Source of the DNA: Bradyrhizobium sp. AZCC 1721
Lineage (GTDB): Bacteria > Pseudomonadota > Alphaproteobacteria > Rhizobiales > Xanthobacteraceae
Length of the DNA stretch: 64,000 nucleotides
Assembly: GCF_036924715.1 (NCBI RefSeq)
Contig: NZ_JAZHSB010000001.1
Location: 4,269,001 to 4,333,000 of the forward strand
Direction of reading: 5' to 3'
How positions within the stretch are numbered: the first letter of the stretch is position 1; each line of letters begins with the position of its first letter. Below, one piece after another: positions 41,554 through 50,576 of this stretch. Both the position numbers and the translations under genes were made by a program. A model generated the notes under the pieces. It saw nothing but the letters and a program-made list of their open reading frames with translations. It was not told the origin of the DNA and searched no databases.

Positions 41554-43197
41554 TCACGGCAGCGCGCGCTCCATAAGGCCGCGGACATCGCCACTATCCA
41601 GATCGACCGCGCCATACATGCCGACGTGGTTGCCGGCAAGGCGCGTGGCTGCGAACAACTCGGCATGCCGCGGCGAAACGGCATTGAGCGCGGCGGCAGC
41701 CGCCAGCAGCGCCAGCTTTTCGACCGCCAGCCGCGCCACGCGCTCGCTGTCCGGCCGGTGGAACGCCTTGCCGATGAACGCGGTTGCTTCACCCGCGCCG
41801 GGCAATCCGAGCGTCTCGCCGGTCAGTTCATGCACGATGCCGGAGGCTGCGTCGGGCTCGCGCGACAGGGCGCGCAGCACGTCGAGGCACATCACATTGC
41901 CGGAGCCTTCCCAGATCGCATTGACCGGCGACTCCCGAAAATGCCGCGCCAGAATGCCCTCCTCCACGTAGCCGTTGCCGCCGAGGCACTCCATCGCCTC
42001 ATAGAGAAAGCCAGGGGCGCTCTTGCAGACCCAGTATTTGATGGCGGGCGTCAGCAGCCGCATATAGGCGGCTTCCTTGGCGTCAAGGAGAGCGCGATCG
42101 AAGGAACGGCATAGCCGCATCACCAGCGCGACGGTGGCCTCGACATGCAGCGCCATGTCCGACAGCACCGCCTGCATCAGCGGCTGGTCGGCGAGATGTT
42201 TCTGGAACACGCTGCGGTGCCGTGCATGATGCAACGCGTGTGCGAGGCCCGATCGCATCAGCCCGGCGGAAGCAATCGCGCAATCCTGCCGCGTCAACTG
42301 CACCATCTGGATGATCGTGCGGATGCCCTTGCCCTCGGCGCCGACGCGCTCGGCGTAGGCGCTGTGAAACTCAACTTCCGAGGAGGCGTTCGAGCGGTTG
42401 CCGAGCTTGTCTTTCAGCCGCTGGAACCGGATCGCGTTGACCGAGCCGTCCGGGGCAAAGCGCGGCATGAAGAAGCAGGTCAAGCCATCCTTGGCCTGCG
42501 CCAGCACCAGAAAGGCGTCGCACATCGGCGCCGACATGAACCATTTGTGTCCGGTGATGCGGTAGACGTCCCCGTCACGCTCCGCCCGTGTCATGTTGGA
42601 GCGGACGTCGGTGCCGCCTTGCTTCTCGGTCATGCCCATGCCGAGCGTCATGCCGCGTTTTGTCGGCCACGGTGCAAAGCTCGGGTCATAGGAACGCGTC
42701 GCGACGACCGGCATCACCTTCGCCAAGAGGTCAGGCTGTTCCGCAAGCGCCGCCACCGACGCGCGCGTCATGGTGATCGGGCAGAGATGCCCGGTCTCGA
42801 CCTGTGCTGCCATGTAGAATTTTGCTGCGCGCACCACTTCGGAGGCACCGCCGGCCGGTTTGCCCTCAGCAGTCCAGGTCGAATTATGCACGCCGGCGTG
42901 CGCAGAATGCGCCATCAGCTCGTGATAAGCGGGATGAAACTCGACCTCGTCGCGGCGATTGCCCCTGGAATCGAAGGTGCGCAGTTTCGGCGTGTTCTCG
43001 TTGGCAACACGGCCGCGCTCCGCCATTGCCGCAGAACCCCAATGCTTGCCGAACTCCGATAACTCGCTCGCGGCCGACGCGCCGCCATTGGCAGCGACAG
43101 CATCGACCAGCGGCCGGTCGGCCACGTATAGATCGACATCCTCGAATGGCGGCGACTGGTTGAAGACCTCGTGGGTCGAAAATGTTGCCTGGCTCAT
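41554..43197 (-). CDS. AidB-like acyl-CoA dehydrogenase
   Basis: 547 residues from the ATG at 43197, close to the length of E. coli AidB (541). THEVFNQSPPFEDVDLYVADR at the N-terminus, GMTEKQGGTDVRSNMTRAE, the flavin region TGHKWFMSAPMCDAFLVLAQ, and YEAMECLGGNGYVEE near the C-terminus match the family. AidB binds FAD and DNA and takes part in the adaptive response to alkylation. No ada-like gene is visible nearby. It begins 22 bases after the dipeptidase gene, likely the same transcript. Confidence 0.9.
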   Translation of the reverse strand: MSQATFSTHEVFNQSPPFEDVDLYVADRPLVDAVAANGGASAASELSEFGKHWGSAAMAERGRVANENTPKLRTFDSRGNRRDEVEFHPAYHELMAHSAHAGVHNSTWTAEGKPAGGASEVVRAAKFYMAAQVETGHLCPITMTRASVAALAEQPDLLAKVMPVVATRSYDPSFAPWPTKRGMTLGMGMTEKQGGTDVRSNMTRAERDGDVYRITGHKWFMSAPMCDAFLVLAQAKDGLTCFFMPRFAPDGSVNAIRFQRLKDKLGNRSNASSEVEFHSAYAERVGAEGKGIRTIIQMVQLTRQDCAIASAGLMRSGLAHALHHARHRSVFQKHLADQPLMQAVLSDMALHVEATVALVMRLCRSFDRALLDAKEAAYMRLLTPAIKYWVCKSAPGFLYEAMECLGGNGYVEEGILARHFRESPVNAIWEGSGNVMCLDVLRALSREPDAASGIVHELTGETLGLPGAGEATAFIGKAFHRPDSERVARLAVEKLALLAAAAALNAVSPRHAELFAATRLAGNHVGMYGAVDLDSGDVRGLMERALP

Positions 43198-43219
43198 GGC
43201 TGATCCTGAAACGGCTAAA

Positions 43220-44023
43220 TTACTTCCACGGCGTGATCGGGAAATCATAGGCCCGCCCGCCCGCGCCCGGCAGCGAAAAGTGCCACCACTCCTTCGAATA
43301 GTTTACAAATCCTCGCCGCGCCATCACCTGAACCAGCTTCTCGCGCCAGCGGCGTTGCGCCGCGGTGATGGATTTCGCCGCCGCGTGCGACTTGGTGTCG
43401 GAACAATCGTAGCCGGTGCCCATGTCGACGCTGCCTTCCGGCGCGCGCAGGTTCACGTTGGCGATGCAGTCGGCATAATCCTTGGCGGGATCGAAGGTTG
43501 CCGAATTGTCGGCCTTCAGATCAACCAATGTGAGATCGAGCGCAGCTCCGGTCGAATGCCTGGAACGTTCGGCAATATAGCCCAGGCGAAACAGGTCGGC
43601 CTTGCTGAACGATGGATTGTAGCGCTTCTGCGCCGGTGTTTCGCGACCATCGCGCGACCACGCCACCAAGTCGGCCACCGCGCGCACCGGGCGGTAGCAA
43701 TCGAACATCTTTAGCGCCAGGTTCTGCGGCGCGAGTTCTTCCTGAACGCTCTTCAAGCGCATGCCGACCTCGCGCTTCACCACGCATTCGGCAGCCTGAT
43801 AGCCCCGCAGCGGACGGCCGACAAAATTGTTCGAGCCGGCGTAACGGATATCCTGGATGATGGTCGGATCGATATCGCGCAAATATACGAAACCGTCAGG
43901 CAGTTTTGGCGCCTGCGCGGCGGCGCTCGCGATGCAACCCGCCGCGAATATCGCCACGAGTGCCACCCGCCTTCCAGCAGCCCTGCCGACGGTCACGCCG
44001 GTGCCCACATAGTCCGAATGCAT
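43220..44023 (-). CDS. D-alanyl-D-alanine dipeptidase, VanX type (M15)
   Basis: 267 residues. The zinc and catalytic residues of VanX-type enzymes are present: H156 and D163 in SRHSTGAALDLTLVD, and E245 with H248 in KEWWHF, with VanX-like spacings of 7 and 3. An N-terminal hydrophobic stretch (VALVAIFAAGCIASAAAQA) suggests export. It would hydrolyse D-Ala-D-Ala or muropeptide-derived dipeptides in the periplasm, more likely in peptidoglycan recycling than vancomycin resistance. No vanH/vanA-like neighbours. Confidence 0.88.
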   Translation of the reverse strand: MHSDYVGTGVTVGRAAGRRVALVAIFAAGCIASAAAQAPKLPDGFVYLRDIDPTIIQDIRYAGSNNFVGRPLRGYQAAECVVKREVGMRLKSVQEELAPQNLALKMFDCYRPVRAVADLVAWSRDGRETPAQKRYNPSFSKADLFRLGYIAERSRHSTGAALDLTLVDLKADNSATFDPAKDYADCIANVNLRAPEGSVDMGTGYDCSDTKSHAAAKSITAAQRRWREKLVQVMARRGFVNYSKEWWHFSLPGAGGRAYDFPITPWK

Positions 44024-44207
44024 TGAGTGAATTGCCGCACGTTTTCCCCGATGTATCGCGTGCCAATCCCGGCCATTCTAGTAGAATCCCCCAGGCCCGG
44101 AACACTGGCGGCCCATTTACCCTGTCGCGGAAGCGCTAGTGGATAAGTCGGCACCTCGGATTTGAAGCTTGCCCTGCATGGCATCTCTGCCTATAGCTCT
44201 CGCTTTA

Positions 44208-45161
44208 ATGACCCCTGCATCGAAATCGACCTTCGTCCTCGGGCACCGGCACTTGCTGGGAATCGAGGGGCTTTCCGCTGCCGACATTACCGGCCTGCTC
44301 GACCTTTCCGAGGAATATGTCGAGCTCAACCGCCAGGTGGACAAAAAGCGCACCTCCTTGCGCGGTCGCACCCAGGTGAACCTGTTTTTCGAGGCCTCGA
44401 CCCGCACCCAATCCTCGTTCGAACTGGCGGGAAAACGGCTTGGCGCCGACGTCATGAACATGTCGGTGTCCTCGTCCTCGATCCGCAAGGGCGAGACGCT
44501 GATGGACACCGCGGTGACGCTCAACGCCATGCACCCGGATATCCTGGTGGTGCGGCACCACGCCTCCGGCGCGGTGGAACTTCTGGCGCGCAAGGTTGAC
44601 GGTTCCGTGATCAATGCCGGCGATGGCGCGCACGAACATCCGACCCAGGCGCTGCTGGACGCGCTGACCATCCGCCGGAATAAAGGCCGGCTGGAAGGCC
44701 TCGTGATCGCGATCTGCGGCGACGTCATGCATTCCCGCGTAGCACGCTCCAATATCCTCCTGCTCAACACCATGGGCGCGCGTGTCCGCGTCGTCGCTCC
44801 CTCCACGCTGCTGCCACGCGGCATCGAGCGGATGGGCGTCGAGGTCGCGCGTGACATGCGCGAAGGCCTCAACGGCGCCGACATCGTGATGATGCTGCGG
44901 CTGCAGCGCGAGCGCATGAACGGCTCCTTCGTGCCGTCGTCGGGCGAATACTTCCACTATTTCGGCCTCGACCAGAAGAAGCTTGCTTACGCCAAGCCGG
45001 ACGCGCTGGTGATGCATCCGGGCCCGATGAACCGCGGCGTCGAGATCGACTCGATCGTGGCCGACGGCGCGCAATCGCTGATCCGTGAACAGGTGGAAAT
45101 GGGAGTGGCAGTGCGGATGGCGGTGCTTGAAGCACTCGCCCGCAACCTGCCGAACGCGTGA
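44208..45161 (+). CDS. pyrB: Aspartate carbamoyltransferase catalytic subunit
   Basis: 317 residues from the ATG at 44208, judged from the family N-terminus (STFVLGHRHLLGIEGLS). An ATG at 44178 is possible, and no strong ribosome binding site distinguishes them. The carbamoyl-phosphate loop STRTQ is at residues 64-68, with GDGAHEHPTQALLDALTI and MHPGPMNRGVE further on. It makes carbamoyl-aspartate in pyrimidine synthesis. The dihydroorotase-like gene follows 4 bases later, the arrangement known for class A-type complexes in other proteobacteria. Confidence 0.95.
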   Translation: MTPASKSTFVLGHRHLLGIEGLSAADITGLLDLSEEYVELNRQVDKKRTSLRGRTQVNLFFEASTRTQSSFELAGKRLGADVMNMSVSSSSIRKGETLMDTAVTLNAMHPDILVVRHHASGAVELLARKVDGSVINAGDGAHEHPTQALLDALTIRRNKGRLEGLVIAICGDVMHSRVARSNILLLNTMGARVRVVAPSTLLPRGIERMGVEVARDMREGLNGADIVMMLRLQRERMNGSFVPSSGEYFHYFGLDQKKLAYAKPDALVMHPGPMNRGVEIDSIVADGAQSLIREQVEMGVAVRMAVLEALARNLPNA

Positions 45162-45165
45162 GATC

Positions 45166-46467
45166 ATGCTGACCGACCGACGCCCGATCCTGCTCGCCAA
45201 TGCCCGCGTCGTCGATCCCTCCCGGGATTTCGACGGCCTCGGGGACGTTCTGATTGCCGATGGCACGATCCGGGATTCAAGGCGCGGCATCGGCGCCGCC
45301 GGCGTGCCCGAAGGTACCGACATCGTCAATTGCGCCGGCAAGATCGTCGCCCCCGGGCTGATCGACATGCGCGCCTTTGTCGGCGAGCCCGGCGCCAGCC
45401 ATCGCGAAACCTTTGCCTCTGCCAGCTTGGCCGCGGCCGCGGGCGGCATTACCTCCATCATCTGCCAGCCGGATACCTCGCCCGTCATCGACAATTCGGC
45501 GACGGTGGACTTCGTGCTGCGCCGCGCGCGCGACACCGCCATCGTCAACATCCACCCGATGGCCGCGCTGACAAAAGGCCTCGGCGGACAGGAGATGACG
45601 GAGATCGGGCTGTTGAAGGCCGCCGGCGCGGTCGCTTTTACCGATGGCGACAAGAGCGTCACCAATGCACAGGTGATGCGCCGGGCCCTGACCTATGCGC
45701 GCGATTTCGACGCGCTGATCGTGCACCACACCGAGGACCCTGATCTCGTCGGCGAAGGCGTGATGAACGAGGGCGAGTTCGCCGCCCGGCTTGGGCTCGC
45801 CGGCATTCCCAACGCCGCCGAGGCAGTAATGCTCGAGCGCGACATGCGTCTCGTGGCGTTGACCGGCGGGCGCTATCACGCGGCCTCGCTGTCGTCGATC
45901 GAGTCGCTGGAAATCCTCAAGCGTGCGCGCGACGCCGGCCTCGACGTCAGCGCCTCCGTATCGATCAACCACGTCACGCTGAACGAAAACGACATCGGCC
46001 CCTACCGCACCTTCCTGAAGCTTTCGCCGCCGCTACGCACCGAGGAGGACCGCCTCGCCCTCGTCGCAGCGGTCGCCTCCGGCCTGGTCGATGTCGTGAT
46101 GTCCGATCACAATCCGCAGGACGTCGAGGTGAAGCGGCTGCCGTTCGCGGAAGCGGCTTCCGGCGCGGTCGGGCTGCAGACCATGCTGCCGGCGGCGCTC
46201 CGGCTGATCCACAACGGCGAGATGGACTTCAAGACGCTGATCCGGGCGATGTCGACCCGCCCTGCGGAGCTTCTCGGCCTGCCCGGCGGGTCGCTGCGGG
46301 CGGGTTCCCCGGCCGACGTGATCGTCATCGACCCCGATACGCCCTGGGTGCTCGATCCCGCCGACCTCAAATCGCAGTGCAAGAACACGCCGTTCGACGA
46401 AGCCCGCTTCTCGGGACGCGTCGTGCGTACTATCGTGGGCGGGCGGACAGTTTATGAACACGTCTGA
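45166..46467 (+). CDS. Dihydroorotase-like protein, probably inactive (PyrC'/PyrX type)
   Basis: 433 residues from the ATG at 45166. The amidohydrolase fold is clear (VAPGLIDMRA, SDHNPQDVEV, KLSPPLRTEED, and a C-terminal FSGRVVRTIVGGRTVYEHV). The signature DxHxHxRxPG reads D67-M-R69-A-F71-V-G73-E-P-G76. Both metal-binding His residues and the Arg are missing, and DHAPH has become DHNPQ. One His survives in RYHAASLSS. Known non-catalytic dihydroorotases such as Pseudomonas PyrC' have the same pyrB-linked position and support aspartate carbamoyltransferase assembly, so that role is inferred here. An active enzyme should exist elsewhere. Confidence 0.85.
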   Translation: MLTDRRPILLANARVVDPSRDFDGLGDVLIADGTIRDSRRGIGAAGVPEGTDIVNCAGKIVAPGLIDMRAFVGEPGASHRETFASASLAAAAGGITSIICQPDTSPVIDNSATVDFVLRRARDTAIVNIHPMAALTKGLGGQEMTEIGLLKAAGAVAFTDGDKSVTNAQVMRRALTYARDFDALIVHHTEDPDLVGEGVMNEGEFAARLGLAGIPNAAEAVMLERDMRLVALTGGRYHAASLSSIESLEILKRARDAGLDVSASVSINHVTLNENDIGPYRTFLKLSPPLRTEEDRLALVAAVASGLVDVVMSDHNPQDVEVKRLPFAEAASGAVGLQTMLPAALRLIHNGEMDFKTLIRAMSTRPAELLGLPGGSLRAGSPADVIVIDPDTPWVLDPADLKSQCKNTPFDEARFSGRVVRTIVGGRTVYEHV

Positions 46468-46500
46468 TTCGTCCGAACCAGCCCGCGTGGAGTAACGGCG

Positions 46501-47094
46501 ATGTCACCTGAAATATGGCTGCCGTTGGCATTCGTTCTCGGCTATCTGCTGGGCTCGATTCCCTTCGGGGTGGTGCTAACCACAGTCGCGGGCACGCAGA
46601 ACCTGCGCTCGATCGGCTCCGGCAACATCGGTGCCACCAACGTATTGCGCACGGGGCGCAAGGGCCTCGCCGCTGCGACGCTGATCGGCGATATGCTCAA
46701 GGGTACGGTTGCGGTGATGATCGCAGGCTATTTCGGCGGCGCCGATGCGGCGATGCTGGCTGCGCTCGGCGCATTCCTCGGTCACCTCTTTCCGGTCTGG
46801 CTCAAATTCAACGGCGGCAAAGGCGTCGCCACCTATATCGGCGTGCTGATCGGCCTGTTCTGGCCGGGGGCGGTGATGTTCTGCCTGATCTGGTTAGCCA
46901 CCGCCTTAACCACGCGCTATTCGTCACTGTCGGCGCTGGTTGCCGCGTTCGTCACCCCGCTTTTCCTGTGGTGGTTCGGCCATCCCGCGCTGGCGTCACT
47001 GTTCGTCGTGCTGACGCTGCTGCTGTTCTGGAAGCACAGCGAGAATATCAAGCGGCTGCAGGCCGGAACTGAGGGGCGGATCGGCGCGAGGTAG
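46501..47094 (+). CDS. plsY: Glycerol-3-phosphate acyltransferase PlsY
   Basis: 197 residues, five membrane helices. Motif 1 GSIPFGVVLTTVAG with RSIGSGNIGATNVLRTGRKG, then GHLFPVWLKFNGGKGVAT and the C-terminal FWKHSENIKRLQAGTE are the three conserved PlsY loops. It transfers an acyl group from acyl-phosphate to glycerol 3-phosphate, the first step in phospholipid synthesis. Same strand as pyrB and the dihydroorotase-like gene. Confidence 0.95.
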   Translation: MSPEIWLPLAFVLGYLLGSIPFGVVLTTVAGTQNLRSIGSGNIGATNVLRTGRKGLAAATLIGDMLKGTVAVMIAGYFGGADAAMLAALGAFLGHLFPVWLKFNGGKGVATYIGVLIGLFWPGAVMFCLIWLATALTTRYSSLSALVAAFVTPLFLWWFGHPALASLFVVLTLLLFWKHSENIKRLQAGTEGRIGAR

Positions 47095-47110
47095 CGGGGC
47101 AAGCCGCCGA

Positions 47111-47491
47111 TCAGGCTGCCTCTTCCTTACGCGTCGGGCGGATCAGTATCTCGGCAGAAATTCCGAGTTGCTCATGCAGACGCCGGATCATATCGATTGA
47201 CAGGCTACGCCTGCGATTCATTACCTCTGCGACCCGCGCGCGAGTGCCAATCAACGGCTCGAGATCCTTGCGGCTAAGGCCTTGCTGTTCCATCCGAAAT
47301 TGGATCGCCTCGATCGGATCCGGCGGATCCATGGGATAGTGCTTCGCTTCATAGGCGTCGATCAGGGTCGCCAGCACATCGAGCCGGTCGCCCTTCGCTG
47401 TCCCGCTCTTTGCGCCCCAAAGCCGTTCAACCTCGGCAAGCGCGTTTTTGTAATCCGCCTTGGTGCGGATCGGTTTCAGTTCAGTCGCCAT
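47111..47491 (-). CDS. higA: HigA-family antitoxin (XRE domain)
   Basis: 126 residues. The N-terminal part (IRTKADYKNALAEVERLWGA) is followed by DPIEAIQFRMEQQGLSRKDLEP with a Cro/C1-type helix-turn-helix continuing to RARVAEVMNRRRSLSIDMIRR. The family binds the HigB toxin and represses its own promoter. Its start overlaps the toxin stop by 11 bases, the toxin-first order of higBA systems. A palindrome lies at the promoter. Confidence 0.9.
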   Translation of the reverse strand: MATELKPIRTKADYKNALAEVERLWGAKSGTAKGDRLDVLATLIDAYEAKHYPMDPPDPIEAIQFRMEQQGLSRKDLEPLIGTRARVAEVMNRRRSLSIDMIRRLHEQLGISAEILIRPTRKEEAA

Positions 47492-47804
47492 ATCGCACCT
47501 CCGTCACGTCGATCTTGTCGTATGCTTTATGCGTGCCGATCCATTTGATCCAGACGATGCCCTTTTCGAAATCGACAGCCACTACAAGTCGATAGTCATT
47601 ACCCTTGATGTTGAAGACGATCCGCTCCGCGCTGACGATACTTGCCGTGGCATAGCGACGCTTGACCTCCGCCGTGCTCTTCCACGAAGCCTTGCTCACT
47701 TCGTCGAACCATGCATCCAGCGCCGCTTTTACTGCCGGTTGGTCCTTCCTGCCGGAAAGCCTCTGCACGAATTCTCGCAACGTGCGGCGAGCAACAACTC
47801 TCAT
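47481..47804 (-). CDS. higB: HigB-type toxin, mRNA interferase
   Basis: 107 residues. MRVVARRTLREFVQRLSGRK, AERIVFNIKGNDYRLVVAVDF and the following WIKWIGTHKAYDKIDV are characteristic of the HigB_toxin family (RelE-like fold). It would cleave mRNA on the ribosome when freed from HigA. The start codon follows a very short leader with no clear ribosome binding site. Confidence 0.9.
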   Translation of the reverse strand: MRVVARRTLREFVQRLSGRKDQPAVKAALDAWFDEVSKASWKSTAEVKRRYATASIVSAERIVFNIKGNDYRLVVAVDFEKGIVWIKWIGTHKAYDKIDVTEVRYGD

Positions 47805-47823
47805 TCGTTATCACATATCATGG

Positions 47824-47836
47824 TCCCATTATGGGA
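47824..47836. promoter_or_regulatory. Palindromic operator candidate for higBA
   Basis: TCCCAT-T-ATGGGA is a perfect 6-bp-arm palindrome 20 bases upstream of the higB start. It overlaps the likely -10 region, where HigA antitoxins usually bind. Confidence 0.55.
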
Positions 47837-47855
47837 GCAACAAGCCCATTGGCAT

Positions 47856-49097
47856 TTATTTCCGGGCAAGCGCCCCCTCCACAAACCGCGCCGCCGCCAG
47901 TGCCTGGGCATCAGCGCCGTATCTCGCAATCACCTGCACTCCCACGGGCAAATTGACTTCCGCCACAATAGCCGGAACGTTGACGCAGGGTACGCCCATC
48001 AGCGTCCATAGCCGATTGTAACGGGCGTCGCCGGTCGAAGCCAAACCCCGCGGGGCAGCACCTGGTGCCGAGAAGGTCAGCAGCACATCGACATCATCGA
48101 ACACTTTTTCCAGCGCTTGTCTGGCGCGGTCCGCTGTTCTAATCGCCGCGTCATAGGCCGCGGGCGTTGTGTCCCTGCTCCCGTCCAGCTTGGCCCGCAA
48201 GAGCGGCGCCATTTCCGCGTAATGTTCACGATACTCCCAGGCGAGCGCCCGATGCGCCTCAAACTCTTGCACGACCGGTTGCGCCAACCATGCCTCGGCA
48301 ACAATTTTGGGCAAATCCAATGCGCGCACCGGGGCACCGGCTTTCTCCACCGCCCGCTTCGCAATCCGCAACGCCGCCTCGCCTGACGCTTCCGGCGCGC
48401 CGGCGAAATCCTGGATCACGACGCCGATGCGTGGTGTTGAAATCGTGAGCGGAAGAAGCAATTCGGGCCGGCCGGTCATTGCCGATAACCCGCGCGCGAG
48501 GTCATCGACGCTGGCCGCGAACAGCCCGACTGTATCGAGCGTCCACGAATAGCATTTCACCCCGACCGTCGGCAGCACGTGGTAGGACGGCTTGATCGCG
48601 GCGACGCCACAGAACGAGGCCGGCCGGATCACCGAACCGCCGGTCTGCGTCCCCAGCGCCAGCGGGATCATGCCGGCCGCAACCGCTGCCGCCGAACCCG
48701 ATGACGATCCGCCGGGTGTATGACCCTTGTTGTGCGGATTGAGCGTCGGCGTCGGATCCAGCGAGGCGAATGCCGTCGTTGTGGTCTTGCCTATGATGCT
48801 TGCGCCCGCCTGCTTCAGCATCATCACGACGGCAGCGTCGCCGCGCGATCGATATCCCCGGTAGATCGGCGAGCCCATCTCGGTCGGAAACTCCGCCGTA
48901 TCCATGATGTCCTTGATGCCCGCCGTGATGCCGCGCAGCGGTCCGGTGCTTGCCGCGCGCAGATTTTCGGCACGGCAGACGAAAGCGCCGATCGTCCTGT
49001 CCTGTGTGGCGATCGCTTCCATCGACTGCGCGACGGCGGCATCGGGTGAAAGCTCGCCAGCACCTATGCGGCGCTGGAGGCCGGCGAGCGAGATCAT
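47856..49097 (-). CDS. Amidase-signature family hydrolase
   Basis: 413 residues from the ATG at 49097; upstream codons are open but unlike the family. The Ser-cisSer-Lys triad lies in GITAGIKDIMDTAEFPTEMG, HTPGGSSSGSAAAVAAG and GTQTGGSVIRPA. Shorter than GatA and lacking its C-terminal features, so it acts on a free amide, nitrile-derived amide or amino-acid amide; substrate unknown. It lies between higBA and the GDCC protein and is not obviously part of an operon. Confidence 0.88.
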   Translation of the reverse strand: MISLAGLQRRIGAGELSPDAAVAQSMEAIATQDRTIGAFVCRAENLRAASTGPLRGITAGIKDIMDTAEFPTEMGSPIYRGYRSRGDAAVVMMLKQAGASIIGKTTTTAFASLDPTPTLNPHNKGHTPGGSSSGSAAAVAAGMIPLALGTQTGGSVIRPASFCGVAAIKPSYHVLPTVGVKCYSWTLDTVGLFAASVDDLARGLSAMTGRPELLLPLTISTPRIGVVIQDFAGAPEASGEAALRIAKRAVEKAGAPVRALDLPKIVAEAWLAQPVVQEFEAHRALAWEYREHYAEMAPLLRAKLDGSRDTTPAAYDAAIRTADRARQALEKVFDDVDVLLTFSAPGAAPRGLASTGDARYNRLWTLMGVPCVNVPAIVAEVNLPVGVQVIARYGADAQALAAARFVEGALARK

Positions 49098-49183
49098 GGG
49101 GCGCGGTTCCCTGCGGCTTTTGATCGTGGCGGCTGGATGGAATATGATTGATCCGCCGCTGTCAAAGTTATCCGTGACTCCTG

Positions 49184-49393
49184 ATGCAGCTTGAATCCAT
49201 CCTGACCTGTCCGCGCTGCAGTCATCAAGCCTGCGAGCAAATGCCAACGGACGCCTGCCAGTTTTTGTATGTCTGTAAAGGCTGCGGCGAGAGGCTGAAA
49301 CCGCTGGCGGGCGACTGCTGCGTGTTCTGCTCGTACGGCTCCGTGCCGTGTCCTCCCGTTCAGGAAAGCGGCAAAGCTGCCTGCTGCCGCTAA
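49184..49393 (+). CDS. Small Cys-rich GDCCxxCSYG-type protein
   Basis: 69 residues with ten cysteines: TCPRCSHQAC, VCKGCGERL, GDCCVFCSYGSVPCPP and a terminal CC. The GDCCVFCSYGSVPCPP block is a widespread small-protein signature found in many environmental bacteria, often near metal-resistance genes, and probably binds zinc or another metal. No strong ribosome binding site upstream. Divergent from the amidase gene; dprA follows 70 bases later. Confidence 0.8.
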   Translation: MQLESILTCPRCSHQACEQMPTDACQFLYVCKGCGERLKPLAGDCCVFCSYGSVPCPPVQESGKAACCR

Positions 49394-49460
49394 CAAGGTC
49401 AGGACGTTTTTACGTCAAACAGGTTGATCGCAATCTCAGGTTGGGCAAAGCTGCGTCCGC

Positions 49461-50576
49461 ATGCATGACCGGACGCCACAAACCCTTCACCTCACCGACG
49501 CCGAGCGGATCGACCGGCTGCGCCTGATCCGCAGCGACAATGTCGGCCCGCGCACCTTCAACTCGCTCATCAGTCATTTTGGCAATGCTCGCGCGGCGCT
49601 GGAGCGACTGCCCGATCTGGCGCGGCGTGGTGGCGCTGCGCGTTCGGGGCGCATCTGCAGCGAGGAGCAAGCTTGGGTCGAGATCGCGGCGGCAAGCAAG
49701 ATCGGCGTTTCGCTGGTGGCGCCTGGCGAAGCCGCCTACCCGCCGCGGCTGGCGACGCTCGACGATCCGCCACCACTACTCGGCGTGCGCGGTGCGCCCG
49801 ACGCGCTGATGCGGCCGATGATCGCGATCGTCGGCTCGCGCAACGCTTCCGGCGCCGGGTTGAAATTCGCCGGCCAATTGGCGCGCGATCTCGGCGACGC
49901 CGGCTTCGTTGTCATCTCCGGGCTAGCGCGCGGCATCGATCAGGCCGCGCATCGCGCAACGATCGAAAGCGGCACCGTCGCGGCGCTGGCCGGCGGCCAC
50001 GACCGGATCTATCCGCCGGAGCATCAAGATTTGCTGGCGATCTTGCTGAAACAAGGCGGAGCGATTTCCGAAATGCCGCTCGGCCACGTGCCACGCGCCC
50101 GCGACTTTCCACGCCGCAACCGCCTGATCTCGGGCGCCTCGCTCGGCGTCGTCGTGATCGAGGCCGCGCATCGGTCGGGATCGCTGATCACGGCGCGGAT
50201 GGCTGCCGAACAGGGCCGCGAAGTGTTCGCGGTGCCCGGCTCGCCGCTCGACCCGCGCGCCGCCGGCACCAACGATCTGATCAAGCAGGGCGCGGCGCTG
50301 GTCACCGAAGCGAACGACGTCATCAACGCCATTCAGCCGATCCTCGAACGGCCGATCACGCTCGCGGCGCGCGAGGACGACGAGCCGCTCGACTTCGACA
50401 CCGATCCAGGCGGACGCGAGCGCATCGTTGCGCTGCTGGGACCGAGCCCGGTCAGCCTCGACGATCTGATCCGGATGTCGGGCCTCTCGCCCACCATCGT
50501 CCGCACGGTGCTGCTCGAACTCGAACTCGCCGGACGGCTTGAGCGTCACGGCGGCGGGCTGGTGTCGCTGATTTAG
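49461..50576 (+). CDS. dprA: DNA-processing protein DprA
   Basis: 371 residues. The Rossmann-like DprA domain holds IAIVGSRNASGAGLKFAGQLA, VISGLARGIDQAAHRA, GGHDRIYPPEH and FPRRNRLISGAS. The C-terminal DNA-binding winged helix covers the last 65 residues. DprA loads RecA on incoming single-strand DNA in transformation and also acts in recombination. In relatives it typically sits between plsY and topA. Here accessory genes separate both junctions. Confidence 0.94.
   Translation: MHDRTPQTLHLTDAERIDRLRLIRSDNVGPRTFNSLISHFGNARAALERLPDLARRGGAARSGRICSEEQAWVEIAAASKIGVSLVAPGEAAYPPRLATLDDPPPLLGVRGAPDALMRPMIAIVGSRNASGAGLKFAGQLARDLGDAGFVVISGLARGIDQAAHRATIESGTVAALAGGHDRIYPPEHQDLLAILLKQGGAISEMPLGHVPRARDFPRRNRLISGASLGVVVIEAAHRSGSLITARMAAEQGREVFAVPGSPLDPRAAGTNDLIKQGAALVTEANDVINAIQPILERPITLAAREDDEPLDFDTDPGGRERIVALLGPSPVSLDDLIRMSGLSPTIVRTVLLELELAGRLERHGGGLVSLI

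Noticed and set aside
41554..44023. Vancomycin-resistance-like cluster around the VanX-type gene
   Set aside because: No vanH, vanA-type ligase or sensor-kinase genes are nearby; the gene is more likely a peptidoglycan-recycling dipeptidase.
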